DNA of 64,000 nt from Novosphingobium sp. Rr 2-17 (GTDB lineage Bacteria; Pseudomonadota; Alphaproteobacteria; Sphingomonadales; Sphingomonadaceae), in NCBI RefSeq assembly GCF_000272475.1, contig NZ_AKFJ01000085.1, positions 186,001 to 250,000 on the forward strand, given 5' to 3'. The notes beneath the pieces are model-generated. The model made no database searches and was not told the DNA's origin. It was given only the letters and a program-made list of their open reading frames with translations. Below are positions 56,759 to 64,000 of this stretch, one piece after another (within the stretch, counting starts at the first letter, position 1; every line of letters begins with the position of its first letter). Both the position numbers and the translations under genes were made by a program.

Positions 56759-59083
56759 TCAGTGCGCGCCGATGCTCTTCAGAGAGAAGTGCAACTGGAA
56801 CGAGTTACCTTTGCGGGCATCGCCGATCGTTGCGTAGTCTCGCCGCCAGGTGACCGCGATCTGCAGGCAGTCGTCGTCATAAGCCGCGCCGAAACGGGTT
56901 CGTAGCGGTTGGAAACCATCGGACCCGTAAGTCGGATCTTGTTTGCGACTGGTCAGGTTGACCACCGCCGAGCCGAACAGCGACCAATATCTGGCAAAAG
57001 CAATACGACCGGCAGTGCGCACTTCCGAGCGGTCCCGAAGATCTTCAATATTTTCGGAAATATCGCGATTGAGCTCGGTGTAGCCAATTTCGAGATAGCT
57101 GCGATTGTTGCCGATCACCGCGTCGAATTCGTTGCGGCGCACCGTCAAGCTGCCCTCATCGAGGCGGAAGCGATGGATCAGATTGATGAAATCACGATAC
57201 CGAATCTCGGTACGGCCAACGATATCCGATGCCTTGCTGGACAAACCAGTGCCATCAGGCAGCACGGAAATGGGTTTGGAAAGGCGAAGCGATTGGCCCA
57301 CGGTCGACGTGATTCGCCAGCGTGGACGCTCGAACTTCCAGTCCAATCCGTAAGTCAGGCGTACCGTATCCTCTACCCGGTCGTACCCCGGAAAGCGGTT
57401 GAGCGCGAAGAGGTTCCCGGTGTCGAGTTCCATCGCCCGCGAATCCTCGTTGGGGATTTCGATGTTCTTCGTTTTGGGTGTGCCGACCAATTGCAGTCGC
57501 GGCGTCAATACCTGGGTTCCGCCGAACACCTCACCCACGAAAGGCCACTTCACGTCCACCGCCGCGGTTGCGACTACACGGGTCTGCCAGCCTGGCATGC
57601 CTTGGTAGATCACCGTGGTCGTTTCGTTGTTCTGGTCGGAATGATAGATGTCACCGCGCAACAGCCCGGTAAACGTTACTTCCTGACCCATTCCGGTGAG
57701 CCGGGTAAGCTCCCATTGTCCGGCGGCAAAGGCGCGCTGGGTGTCCTGACCTTCGGAACGGCTGATACCCAAGGTGTTGAGCTGGAGTTGGAACTTTCCG
57801 CCCAGCCACGGGTCGTCGAAGCGATGGCGATAGTCCATGACCGGGACTGCGACCGGGATCGACCCTTGGCTCGTGCCGGACCGCATCGTCTGCGTGGCGT
57901 AGCCGGCCAGCGAGAAATAGCTGTCCTGGTCGATCCGCTCGATCTCGACCATCGATCGTAGGCGGTCGTCGCCGCTGATGTCGTAGCGGCTCAGGAACGT
58001 GCGATCGGTGGCGCGGCGGATCGAGGCTGTGACCGACCAGTGCTCATCGAGTTGGAACCGCCCGTTGGCAAAGATATACCCGCGAAAGGCGCTCTGGCTG
58101 TTGGGATCGGAGCTGGTGATGGAGATGCGGTTGCTGGCGGTGGCGTAGCCCGTGATCTGGTAGGCGCCGTTCTCGGTCAAGGCGCGGTACTGCAATTGCG
58201 CCATCGGGGCGGACTTGGTGAAAGCCGATACGGTGGCAGTCAGATCGCGGTTATCACCGATCTTCCAGTAGTACGATTCGGTAAGCTGCAAACCGTTCGA
58301 AGGGCTGGAGCGGACTTCGGGCACCATGAAGCCCCCCACCGAGCCTCCGTCGGTGCTGATCGTGAGTCCCAGCACCGGTATCTGCACGATGCCGAAGAAT
58401 TCCAGCCGCGCGCCCTTGAACCGCACCCGGCTTTGTTCTTCGGAATAGATCACTTGCTTGGCGATGATGCGCCAGGTGGGCTTCTTGGGGCAGCCCTCGC
58501 TGTCCGTCACGTCGCAGCCCGAATAGGCCGCCTGGTGAAGGATCACGTCGCCATTGGGAAGGCGCTCTCCTTTGACTGCCGCCATCCGCCCGCTTTCGCG
58601 CATCACGAGCAGCAGATTGTCCATCATGCCGGTCTTGAGCTCGTCGGTCAGCTCGGCATGTTCGGTGTAGACCTGGTTGCCGTTCTCATCGACGAGGCGC
58701 ACGTTGCCATCGGCGAGAATCTGTCCGGTCTTGCGATTCCAAGTGACCTTGTCGGCGCGGACCGACTGCGGCTGGTCCTTTTCGTTGCGGCGGCTGAGCA
58801 CGACATTGCCGGTGGCCGTCACGAACTCTGCGTTTTGGTCGTAATCGACGTTATCCGCAGAGAAAGCCACCGGCTGCACATCGTCGCTGGGCGCGGGCGG
58901 AGTCGGCGGCGCGCCTTGGATCGGCGTCGTATCCACCGGCCGGCTCAAGTCTTGCGCATGAGCGGCGAGCGGCAACGCGAAAGGTGCGGTGGCCATGGTC
59001 AGGCCGACCGTGAGCGCACGCAGCGAGGGGGATCGCAAGCGGCGGGTCGGGGCTTGCAGCGGGTTCTGCGCGTCGGGGAGCAT
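56759..59083 (-). CDS. lptD: LPS-assembly protein LptD
   Basis: LptD is the outer-membrane beta-barrel that inserts lipopolysaccharide. The 774-residue precursor has an N-terminal signal (LRALTVGLTMATAPFALPLA, ending AAHAQ). The periplasmic OstA/jellyroll domain follows (VDYDQNAEFVTATGNVVLSR, then GNVRLVDENGNQVYTEHAEL). A long barrel ends in QLHFSLKSIGAH. The conserved cysteines include SGCDVTDSEGCPKKPTWR and a late DDDCLQIAV. The ATG at 59083 fits the signal peptide; the open frame beyond it overlaps pepA and is spurious. surA follows on the same strand. Confidence 0.93.
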   Translation of the reverse strand: MLPDAQNPLQAPTRRLRSPSLRALTVGLTMATAPFALPLAAHAQDLSRPVDTTPIQGAPPTPPAPSDDVQPVAFSADNVDYDQNAEFVTATGNVVLSRRNEKDQPQSVRADKVTWNRKTGQILADGNVRLVDENGNQVYTEHAELTDELKTGMMDNLLLVMRESGRMAAVKGERLPNGDVILHQAAYSGCDVTDSEGCPKKPTWRIIAKQVIYSEEQSRVRFKGARLEFFGIVQIPVLGLTISTDGGSVGGFMVPEVRSSPSNGLQLTESYYWKIGDNRDLTATVSAFTKSAPMAQLQYRALTENGAYQITGYATASNRISITSSDPNSQSAFRGYIFANGRFQLDEHWSVTASIRRATDRTFLSRYDISGDDRLRSMVEIERIDQDSYFSLAGYATQTMRSGTSQGSIPVAVPVMDYRHRFDDPWLGGKFQLQLNTLGISRSEGQDTQRAFAAGQWELTRLTGMGQEVTFTGLLRGDIYHSDQNNETTTVIYQGMPGWQTRVVATAAVDVKWPFVGEVFGGTQVLTPRLQLVGTPKTKNIEIPNEDSRAMELDTGNLFALNRFPGYDRVEDTVRLTYGLDWKFERPRWRITSTVGQSLRLSKPISVLPDGTGLSSKASDIVGRTEIRYRDFINLIHRFRLDEGSLTVRRNEFDAVIGNNRSYLEIGYTELNRDISENIEDLRDRSEVRTAGRIAFARYWSLFGSAVVNLTSRKQDPTYGSDGFQPLRTRFGAAYDDDCLQIAVTWRRDYATIGDARKGNSFQLHFSLKSIGAH

Positions 59084-59188
59084 CCCTTGCCTATCGCACC
59101 GGCTGTGCCTAACTGCAATCCGCTGATGCGGTGAACTGCGTGGGAGACCACTCTCGACCGTGGACCGCGGACAATTCCAGGAGAATCC

Positions 59189-60652
59189 ATGAAGATCCAG
59201 TTCCTCGATGCGGCAACTTCTGGGGCAACCCGTCTGATCGCCCGCTTCGTCAACCAGGACGCGGTTCCCGCTGATCTTGAGCCGGTATTGGCAAGCGGCG
59301 CGCAGATCGCGCGGTTCTCGGGCAAGGCGGGACAATTGTTCGACGGCTTCGTTGAGCGCGATGGCCAGGTCGTTCGCGTGGCGCTGGTCGGGATCGGCGC
59401 CGCGGACGCCAAGGACCGCAAGGGCGCGATCGAGCGCGCGGGCGCCGGCGTCGTCGCCAAGTACCTCACCAGCGGCGAGACCGCGCTGACGCTCGACTTC
59501 ACCGGCGCCGGGCTTTCCGCCGAGGATGCCGCCGGCGCCTTGCTGGGCGCAACGCTGCGTAGCTGGCGCCACGACGTCTACCGCACCAAGCTGGGCGACG
59601 ACAAGAAGCCCAGCCTCACCGACATCACCGTCGTCGGCGCGCCCGAAGGCACTGAGGCCGCGTGGGAAGTCGAACAAGCCATCGCCCAGGGCGTCGCCTT
59701 CACCCGCGAACTGGTGACTGAGCCCGCCAACATCATCTACCCCGAAAGCTTCGTCGATCGCGCCCGCGACCGGTTGGAAGGCACCGGCGTCGTCTTGCGC
59801 GTGCTCGACGAGGACGAGATGGGCGCGCTCGGCATGGGCTCGCTCCTGGGCGTGTCGCAAGGCTCGGTCCGCCCCGCGCGCATCCTGGTGATGGAATGGA
59901 ACGGCGGCGAGCCGGGCACCAAGCCCATCGCCTTCGTCGGCAAGGGCGTCACCTTCGACACCGGCGGCATCAGCCTGAAGCAGCCGCCCGGCATGGAAGA
60001 CATGAAGTGGGACATGGGCGGGGCCGGCGCAGTCACCGGCGCCATGCTCGCCATCGCACTGCGCAAGGCGAACGCCAATGTCGTGGGCGTGTGCGGCCTG
60101 GTCGAGAACATGCCCGACGGCAACGCCCAGCGCCCCGGTGACGTGGTGACGTCGATGTCGGGCCAGACGATCGAGGTCATCAACACCGACGCCGAAGGCC
60201 GCCTGGTGCTGTGCGATGCGCTCACCTGGGTGCAGCGCGAATACCAGCCGACCCGCATCGTCGACCTGGCCACCCTGACCGGCGCCATCATCCTGAGCCT
60301 GGCGCACGAATACGCCGGGTTGTTCTCGAACGACGACGCGCTCGCCGCCGACCTCAGCGCCGCCGGTGACGCTTCGGGCGACCGCTTGTGGCGGATGCCG
60401 ATGGGTCCGGCTTACGACAAGCTGATCGATAGCCCGATTGCCGACATCCGCAACGTCGGCCCGCGCTATGGCGGCTCGATCACCGCCGCGCAGTTCCTGC
60501 TGCGCTTCATCGAGAACGACACCCCCTGGGCGCACCTCGACATCGCCGGCACCGTATGGTCGGACAAGCCGGGCGCGACGTGGGACAAGGGCGCGACCGG
60601 CTTCGGCGTGCGCCTGCTCGACCGCTTCGTGCGCGACACCCTGGAAGCCTGA
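59189..60652 (+). CDS. pepA: Leucyl aminopeptidase PepA
   Basis: This is a cytosolic M17 metallo-exopeptidase with two metal ions. The 487-residue protein has the metal-ligand motifs FVGKGVTFDTGGISLKQPPG and MKWDMGGAGAV. The signature NTDAEGRLVLCDAL carries the catalytic Arg. The C-terminus (AHLDIAGTVWSDKPGATWDK) is standard. AGGAG precedes the ATG by 8-12 bases. It is divergent from lptD and 12 bases upstream of holC. Confidence 0.95.
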   Translation: MKIQFLDAATSGATRLIARFVNQDAVPADLEPVLASGAQIARFSGKAGQLFDGFVERDGQVVRVALVGIGAADAKDRKGAIERAGAGVVAKYLTSGETALTLDFTGAGLSAEDAAGALLGATLRSWRHDVYRTKLGDDKKPSLTDITVVGAPEGTEAAWEVEQAIAQGVAFTRELVTEPANIIYPESFVDRARDRLEGTGVVLRVLDEDEMGALGMGSLLGVSQGSVRPARILVMEWNGGEPGTKPIAFVGKGVTFDTGGISLKQPPGMEDMKWDMGGAGAVTGAMLAIALRKANANVVGVCGLVENMPDGNAQRPGDVVTSMSGQTIEVINTDAEGRLVLCDALTWVQREYQPTRIVDLATLTGAIILSLAHEYAGLFSNDDALAADLSAAGDASGDRLWRMPMGPAYDKLIDSPIADIRNVGPRYGGSITAAQFLLRFIENDTPWAHLDIAGTVWSDKPGATWDKGATGFGVRLLDRFVRDTLEA

Positions 60653-60664
60653 GGACGCGGGGTC

Positions 60665-61132
60665 ATGCGCGTGCTGTTCTACCAGCTCAGCCGCGACACG
60701 GCCGAGAGCCTGATCGTCAAGCTGGCGCCCCGGATCGTCGGGGCGGGAAATGCGGGGGCCGGAAGCGCCGGAGAAGGCGAGCGCCTGCTCGTCGTCTCCG
60801 CCGACCCGGACCAGCGGCGGCGGGTGTCCGAAGCGCTATGGTCTTCGGGCGAGGAAAGCTTCCTCGCCAACGGTCACGCCGACGAGCCCAACGCCACCCG
60901 CCAGCCGATCCTGCTTTCCGAAGAAGTCCAACCGATCAACGGCGCCACCTCCCTCGCACTCCTCGATGGACAATGGCGCGAACCAGGCGACGCCTTCACC
61001 CGCGTCTCCTACTTCTTCGACGGCGACACTGTGGACGCCGCCCGCCAAGTCTGGCGCGACATGCGCGGCCGCGACGGGGTGGAGAAGGAGTTCTGGAAAC
61101 AGGACGGCGGGCGCTGGATCAAGGCGGCATAA
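60665..61132 (+). CDS. holC: DNA polymerase III chi subunit HolC
   Basis: HolC links the clamp loader to single-strand-binding protein. The 155-residue protein has MRVLFYQLSRDTAESLIVKL, then LLVVSADPDQRRRVSEALWS and ESFLANGHADEPNATRQPIL. It ends with the Trp-rich FWKQDGGRWIKAA. Its position after pepA is the usual one. A short Gly/Ala insertion (GAGNAGAGSAGEGER) is unusual but harmless-looking. Confidence 0.92.
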   Translation: MRVLFYQLSRDTAESLIVKLAPRIVGAGNAGAGSAGEGERLLVVSADPDQRRRVSEALWSSGEESFLANGHADEPNATRQPILLSEEVQPINGATSLALLDGQWREPGDAFTRVSYFFDGDTVDAARQVWRDMRGRDGVEKEFWKQDGGRWIKAA

Positions 61133-61190
61133 GAAAGCCGCCGTCGCGGACGTTCGATCGGATACAGCGATCTCGCCGGCAGGCCGACGA

Positions 61191-61757
61191 TCAGCCCGCC
61201 GATGATACGAGCAGAACTTCGCCCGGGGCCGTCACTGGCTGTGGTGTCGCCGATACGATCAGCAGTTTTGGGGCTGGCGCAAGAACGGGCACCGACGGGC
61301 TTTGCGGCTGCGCTTTGTAGATGAAGCCGAACACCGGGTTGGCTCGAAGGCCCAAGCTATGGCTTGGATCGTTCCACACCCGCACTTCGCTCCAATCACC
61401 GGCTGAGGAAACGTCCTCTGCCAGTGATTGATGCTCGATCATCCCGGGTCGCGACCAGTTGGCGTGATCGAGCAGGACATGGCGCGCATCGACGATCTTG
61501 CTGACGACCGCAACATGGCCGTACCGCATGGCAGGGGTGGAGCGAAACACCATCACGGCTTGCTCTTTGGGCGCAGAGCCTTTCTGATAGATGCCTTCCG
61601 CCTGCTGCCACCAGGTATGGGCGTTCCCGTGGATGTCGATGCCGGAAACTTCCCGAGCGTACGGCGCGCATTGAAGCCGTGCGAATGCCGGAGCCGAAGC
61701 AAACATGGACAGCGAGAAAATGCAAAATGGCAGAAGCCAGCGGGAACGTTTTGTCAT
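61191..61757 (-). CDS. Exported CHAP-domain peptidoglycan-hydrolase-like protein
   Basis: The 188-residue precursor has a signal peptide (WLLPFCIFSLSMFASAPAFA). A CHAP amidase/peptidase fold follows, with the catalytic Cys in LQCAPYAREVSGIDIHGNAH. The His is in MRYGHVAVVSKIVDARHVLL, with LDHANWSR following. A Pro/Val-rich tail ends the protein. Such proteins cleave peptidoglycan peptide bonds in the periplasm. It stands alone, convergent with holC and divergent from ndk. Confidence 0.82.
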   Translation of the reverse strand: MTKRSRWLLPFCIFSLSMFASAPAFARLQCAPYAREVSGIDIHGNAHTWWQQAEGIYQKGSAPKEQAVMVFRSTPAMRYGHVAVVSKIVDARHVLLDHANWSRPGMIEHQSLAEDVSSAGDWSEVRVWNDPSHSLGLRANPVFGFIYKAQPQSPSVPVLAPAPKLLIVSATPQPVTAPGEVLLVSSAG

Positions 61758-61963
61758 CGAGCGGCGTTATAGCGCGCGCCCATCGTAAGTAACCTCTCGC
61801 CACCGTCCGTCTGTCGCGGACTTGGTGCTGCCTGTCTCAATGTGTGCCTGCTTACCGCCAAGGTTGAGAACGGACCTATCGTTTGACCCGTCACTTGCGA
61901 TTCACCGTCATCCCGGCTACGGGCGCGCCGAGTTTTGCAACGCCTACAGGCAAGGAACATCCC

Positions 61964-62386
61964 ATGGCGGTTACCCGCACCTTTTCGATCATCAAGCCCG
62001 ACGCTACCCGCCGTAACCTGACCGGCGCCGTCACCAAGATGCTCGAGGAAGCCGGCCTGCGCGTCGTCGCCTCCAAGCGCCTCCACCTGACCCAGGAGCA
62101 GGCCGAGGGCTTCTACGCCGTCCACGCCGAGCGTCCCTTCTTCAACGACCTGGTCTCGTTCATGATCTCTGGCCCGGTCGTGGTCCAGGTGCTCGAAGGC
62201 GAAGACGCCGTGAAGCGCAACCGCGACATCATGGGCGCCACCAACCCGGCCAACGCCGATGCCGGCACGATCCGCAAGGAACTGGCCGAATCGATCGAAG
62301 CCAACACCGTCCACGGTTCGGACTCCGAAGAGAACGCCGCGATCGAGATCGCCTACTTCTTCAAGCCGGAAGAAATCGTCGGCTGA
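61964..62386 (+). CDS. ndk: Nucleoside diphosphate kinase
   Basis: It balances nucleoside triphosphate pools by phosphate transfer through a histidine. The 140-residue protein starts [20 protein letters not shown]. It has [20 protein letters not shown] and [20 protein letters not shown]. The active-site His is in [26 protein letters not shown] precedes the ATG at 61964. A strong terminator follows. Confidence 0.97.
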   Translation: MAVTRTFSIIKPDATRRNLTGAVTKMLEEAGLRVVASKRLHLTQEQAEGFYAVHAERPFFNDLVSFMISGPVVVQVLEGEDAVKRNRDIMGATNPANADAGTIRKELAESIEANTVHGSDSEENAAIEIAYFFKPEEIVG

Positions 62387-62412
62387 TCGGCGTACCGCCA
62401 ATCGCAATAAGC

Positions 62413-62442
62413 AAAAGGCCGTCCTTCGGGGCGGCCTTTTTC
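62413..62442 (+). terminator. Intrinsic terminator after ndk
   Basis: A 12-bp stem (AAAAGGCCGTCC / GGGCGGCCTTTT, one G-T pair) closed by a TTCG tetraloop runs into TTTTT. It lies 27 bases after the ndk stop. Confidence 0.9.
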
Positions 62443-62561
62443 GTTTCGGGGCACGCTCACCCTTCGTCAGGTATTGCGATGACGAAGGGGAACGGGATGG
62501 GGCGTGTTTGGTGCGGTATCGTATCGGTCGGGCTGGCGCGGGTCAGGCGGGCTGGGAAGGG

Positions 62562-63293
62562 TCAGCCGGGCTGGGGTTGGGCGCGCAACCAGCCGGTGAT
62601 CGAGTAGCGCCGTCCCGCCGCCGCCCGGTTGACGTAGGACACGCTGTGCGGCTGGGGCACGGCCAGCAAGTCCAGCGTGTTGAACCCCGGCGCCACCCCT
62701 TCGACCGCCCCGTCCGCGCCATGGAACAGCAGCAGCCCGCCCCACTCGGCCCGCCACTGCGGATTGAGGCTGAACACGTAAGCCGCACGCCGGTCCTTCC
62801 CCGCCACGCCATCACTGTGCGCGGTGAGGAAATCTCCGGGCCCGTAAGCGGTCGCCTGCGAATCGGCGAAGCGCGCGTCCGTTGCTCCGGTGACACGGGC
62901 GAGGAACGCCAGCACCGCGGGGCTGGATAGCCACGACGCGAACTGCGCGAGGATGTCTGTGCTTGCCTGCCGATCGCCCAGGCCGTCCGGCACCCGGATC
63001 GCTTCGTAGCGATACTGGAAGCCATGGCGCGCATCGGCATGGACCGCCTCGTCCAGCGCCGCGAGCTGGGCTGCCGTCAGGCTGGCGCGGGCGGCTTGGT
63101 CCAGCTCGTACAGCTTGTCGCCGCTGTTCAGCACCTGCCGCCAGTCGCCCCGCTCCGAAAGGTCCGCTAGCAAGCGGTCCGGCCCGTCTCCCACCAGGAA
63201 GTCGTGGATGCGGACACGGCCCAAGCGGCGATAGTCGTCGCGCAGGCGATCGGCGTCGAGGGCGGGGTTGAGGGTGAAGGCGGGTGGACTCAT
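62562..63293 (-). CDS. 2-oxoglutarate/Fe(II)-dependent oxygenase family protein
   Basis: The 243-residue protein has the double-stranded beta-helix iron site. HxD lies in GPGDFLTAHSDGVAGKDRRA, the distal His in VPQPHSVSYVNRAAAGRR, and the 2-oxoglutarate-binding Arg in RRYSITGWLRAQP. FSLNPQWRAEWGGLLLFHGA resembles the prolyl-4-hydroxylase-like group. The substrate, protein or small molecule, cannot be told. It is a single gene between ndk and purN on the minus strand. Confidence 0.85.
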   Translation of the reverse strand: MSPPAFTLNPALDADRLRDDYRRLGRVRIHDFLVGDGPDRLLADLSERGDWRQVLNSGDKLYELDQAARASLTAAQLAALDEAVHADARHGFQYRYEAIRVPDGLGDRQASTDILAQFASWLSSPAVLAFLARVTGATDARFADSQATAYGPGDFLTAHSDGVAGKDRRAAYVFSLNPQWRAEWGGLLLFHGADGAVEGVAPGFNTLDLLAVPQPHSVSYVNRAAAGRRYSITGWLRAQPQPG

Positions 63294-63328
63294 GGCCGTG
63301 GTTCTAGCAGCGAATCCGGTTTGCCGGG

Positions 63329-63928
63329 CTATCGCGCGCCGGCCGGTCGGGTGACGAGCGCTGCGAGGCAGCGCGAATAGAGTTGATGCTCGGCGATCAG
63401 TACGCGGGCGGCGAGGGTTTCGGCGGTGTCGCCGGGCAGGATCGCCACCGGGGTCTGGCCCAGCAGCGGGCCGTCATCCAGCTCGGCGGTGACGAGGTGG
63501 ACGCTGGTGCCGCCGTGGCTGTCGCCCGCCGCGATCGCGCGTTCGTGGGTGTGGAGCCCTGTGTACTTGGGCAGCAATGAGGGGTGGATGTTGACCATCC
63601 GGCCCTCCCATTTGCCGACGAACTGCGGCGTCAGGATGCGCATATAGCCGGCCAGCGCCACCCATTGCGCACCGCTGGCGCGGATCGCGGCGTCCATCGC
63701 GGCGTCATGATCGGCGCGGGTTAGCCCCTTGTGGCTGAGCGCGTACGTGGCCACGCCCTCGCCCTCGGCCAGGCGCAGGCCCTTGGCCTCGGGATCGTTG
63801 GCGGCGACGAGGACGATCTCGTAGGGGCAGTCCGCCGCGCGGCTGGCGTAGAGCAGGGCGGCCATGTTGGTGCCGCTGCCCGAGATCAGCACGGCGACTT
63901 TCTGGCGGGGCGGCTGCCCGGCGGCCAT
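63329..63928 (-). CDS. purN: Phosphoribosylglycinamide formyltransferase PurN
   Basis: It formylates GAR in purine synthesis using 10-formyl-THF. The 199-residue protein starts MAAGQPPRQKVAVLISGSGT. It has GYMRILTPQFVGKWEGRMVN, the catalytic NIHPSLLPKYTGLHTHERAI and HLVTAELDDGPLLGQTPV. The ATG at 63928 lies one base after the purM stop (TGA-G-ATG); an in-frame TTG at 63937 is a weaker choice. Confidence 0.95.
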   Translation of the reverse strand: MAAGQPPRQKVAVLISGSGTNMAALLYASRAADCPYEIVLVAANDPEAKGLRLAEGEGVATYALSHKGLTRADHDAAMDAAIRASGAQWVALAGYMRILTPQFVGKWEGRMVNIHPSLLPKYTGLHTHERAIAAGDSHGGTSVHLVTAELDDGPLLGQTPVAILPGDTAETLAARVLIAEHQLYSRCLAALVTRPAGAR

Positions 63929-63929
63929 C

Positions 63930-64000
63930 TCAGCCAAGGTGGATCGCTTCCCACGCCTCGCGCGAGGACCAGACGTCCGGGCCGCCTTGCACGGTGCAGC
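63930..64000 (-). CDS. purM: Phosphoribosylformylglycinamidine cyclo-ligase PurM, C-terminal end only
   Basis: Only the last 22 codons are in the window: CTVQGGPDVWSSREAWEAIH and LG, ending in TGA. This matches the C-terminus of sphingomonad PurM (AIR synthetase), and purM-purN is a common operon order. The rest lies beyond the right edge. Confidence 0.7.
   Translation of the reverse strand, partial: CTVQGGPDVWSSREAWEAIHLG

Noticed and set aside
59084..60535. Upstream extension of the lptD frame by about 480 codons
   Set aside because: It is antisense to pepA, whose motifs are unmistakable, and lptD has its own signal peptide starting at 59083.

Overview
The window reads as chromosome of a sphingomonad alphaproteobacterium (Sphingomonas or Novosphingobium type). 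The base composition is GC-rich. The flagellar genes include alphaproteobacterial regulators (FlbT, FlbD, FliX and a FlaEY-like protein). The right end carries the typical alphaproteobacterial order pepA / lptD-surA-pdxA-rsmA, plus holC, ndk and purMN. I identified everything by reading motifs and no database was searched.

Positions 1-40,500 form one large flagellar locus. From left to right it holds: fliN-fliO (minus, running off the edge, probably into fliP); flgC-fliE-fliQ-fliR-flhB; fliX; flgI-flgJ-flgN; an old insertion scar; flgB with a 911-residue FlaEY-like beta-propeller protein; fliG-fliH-fliF-fliN2-flbD-flhA; fliK-flgD; two uncharacterised genes and a single flagellin gene; flgF-flgG-flgA-flgH; fliL-fliM-DUF6468-motE-like; an exported protein and a small membrane protein/TPR pair; flgE-flgK-flgL; and flbT-fliI-fliJ-lytic transglycosylase. 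Next come a sigma-70-family factor and a double-HTH regulator. Export gate, ATPase, rod, rings, hook, C-ring and filament are nearly all present. motAB, fliD, fliS and fliP are not in the window.

Most transcription units begin with an AT-rich element of the form (T/G)CCTATAAT, which stands out in this GC-rich DNA. At several of them it is fused to a 13-bp palindrome, GGMAA-N3-TTKCC. The linked FlbD has lost the GAFTGA threonine and the Walker B aspartate, and I saw no -24/-12 promoters upstream of flagellar units. This suggests a flagellar hierarchy run by a sigma-70-type factor, possibly the linked one, with FlbD kept as a DNA-binding regulator rather than a sigma-54 activator. The flagellin leader holds a terminator-like hairpin, and the RNA regulator FlbT is encoded in the same locus.

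Positions 40,500-53,300 are an accessory metabolic region: an acyltransferase-3 membrane protein, a LacI-type regulator divergent from a histidinol-dehydrogenase-family (HpsN-like) enzyme, L-serine ammonia-lyase, a three-subunit PaoABC-like molybdenum dehydrogenase, a serine acetyltransferase and a DAACS symporter. Gene scraps flank it. Two near-identical operator candidates lie in the lacI/hpsN gap.

Positions 53,300-64,000 are housekeeping: rsmA-pdxA-surA-lptD (minus), pepA-holC (plus), an exported CHAP-domain protein, ndk with a strong terminator, a 2OG-Fe(II) oxygenase, and purM-purN (minus).
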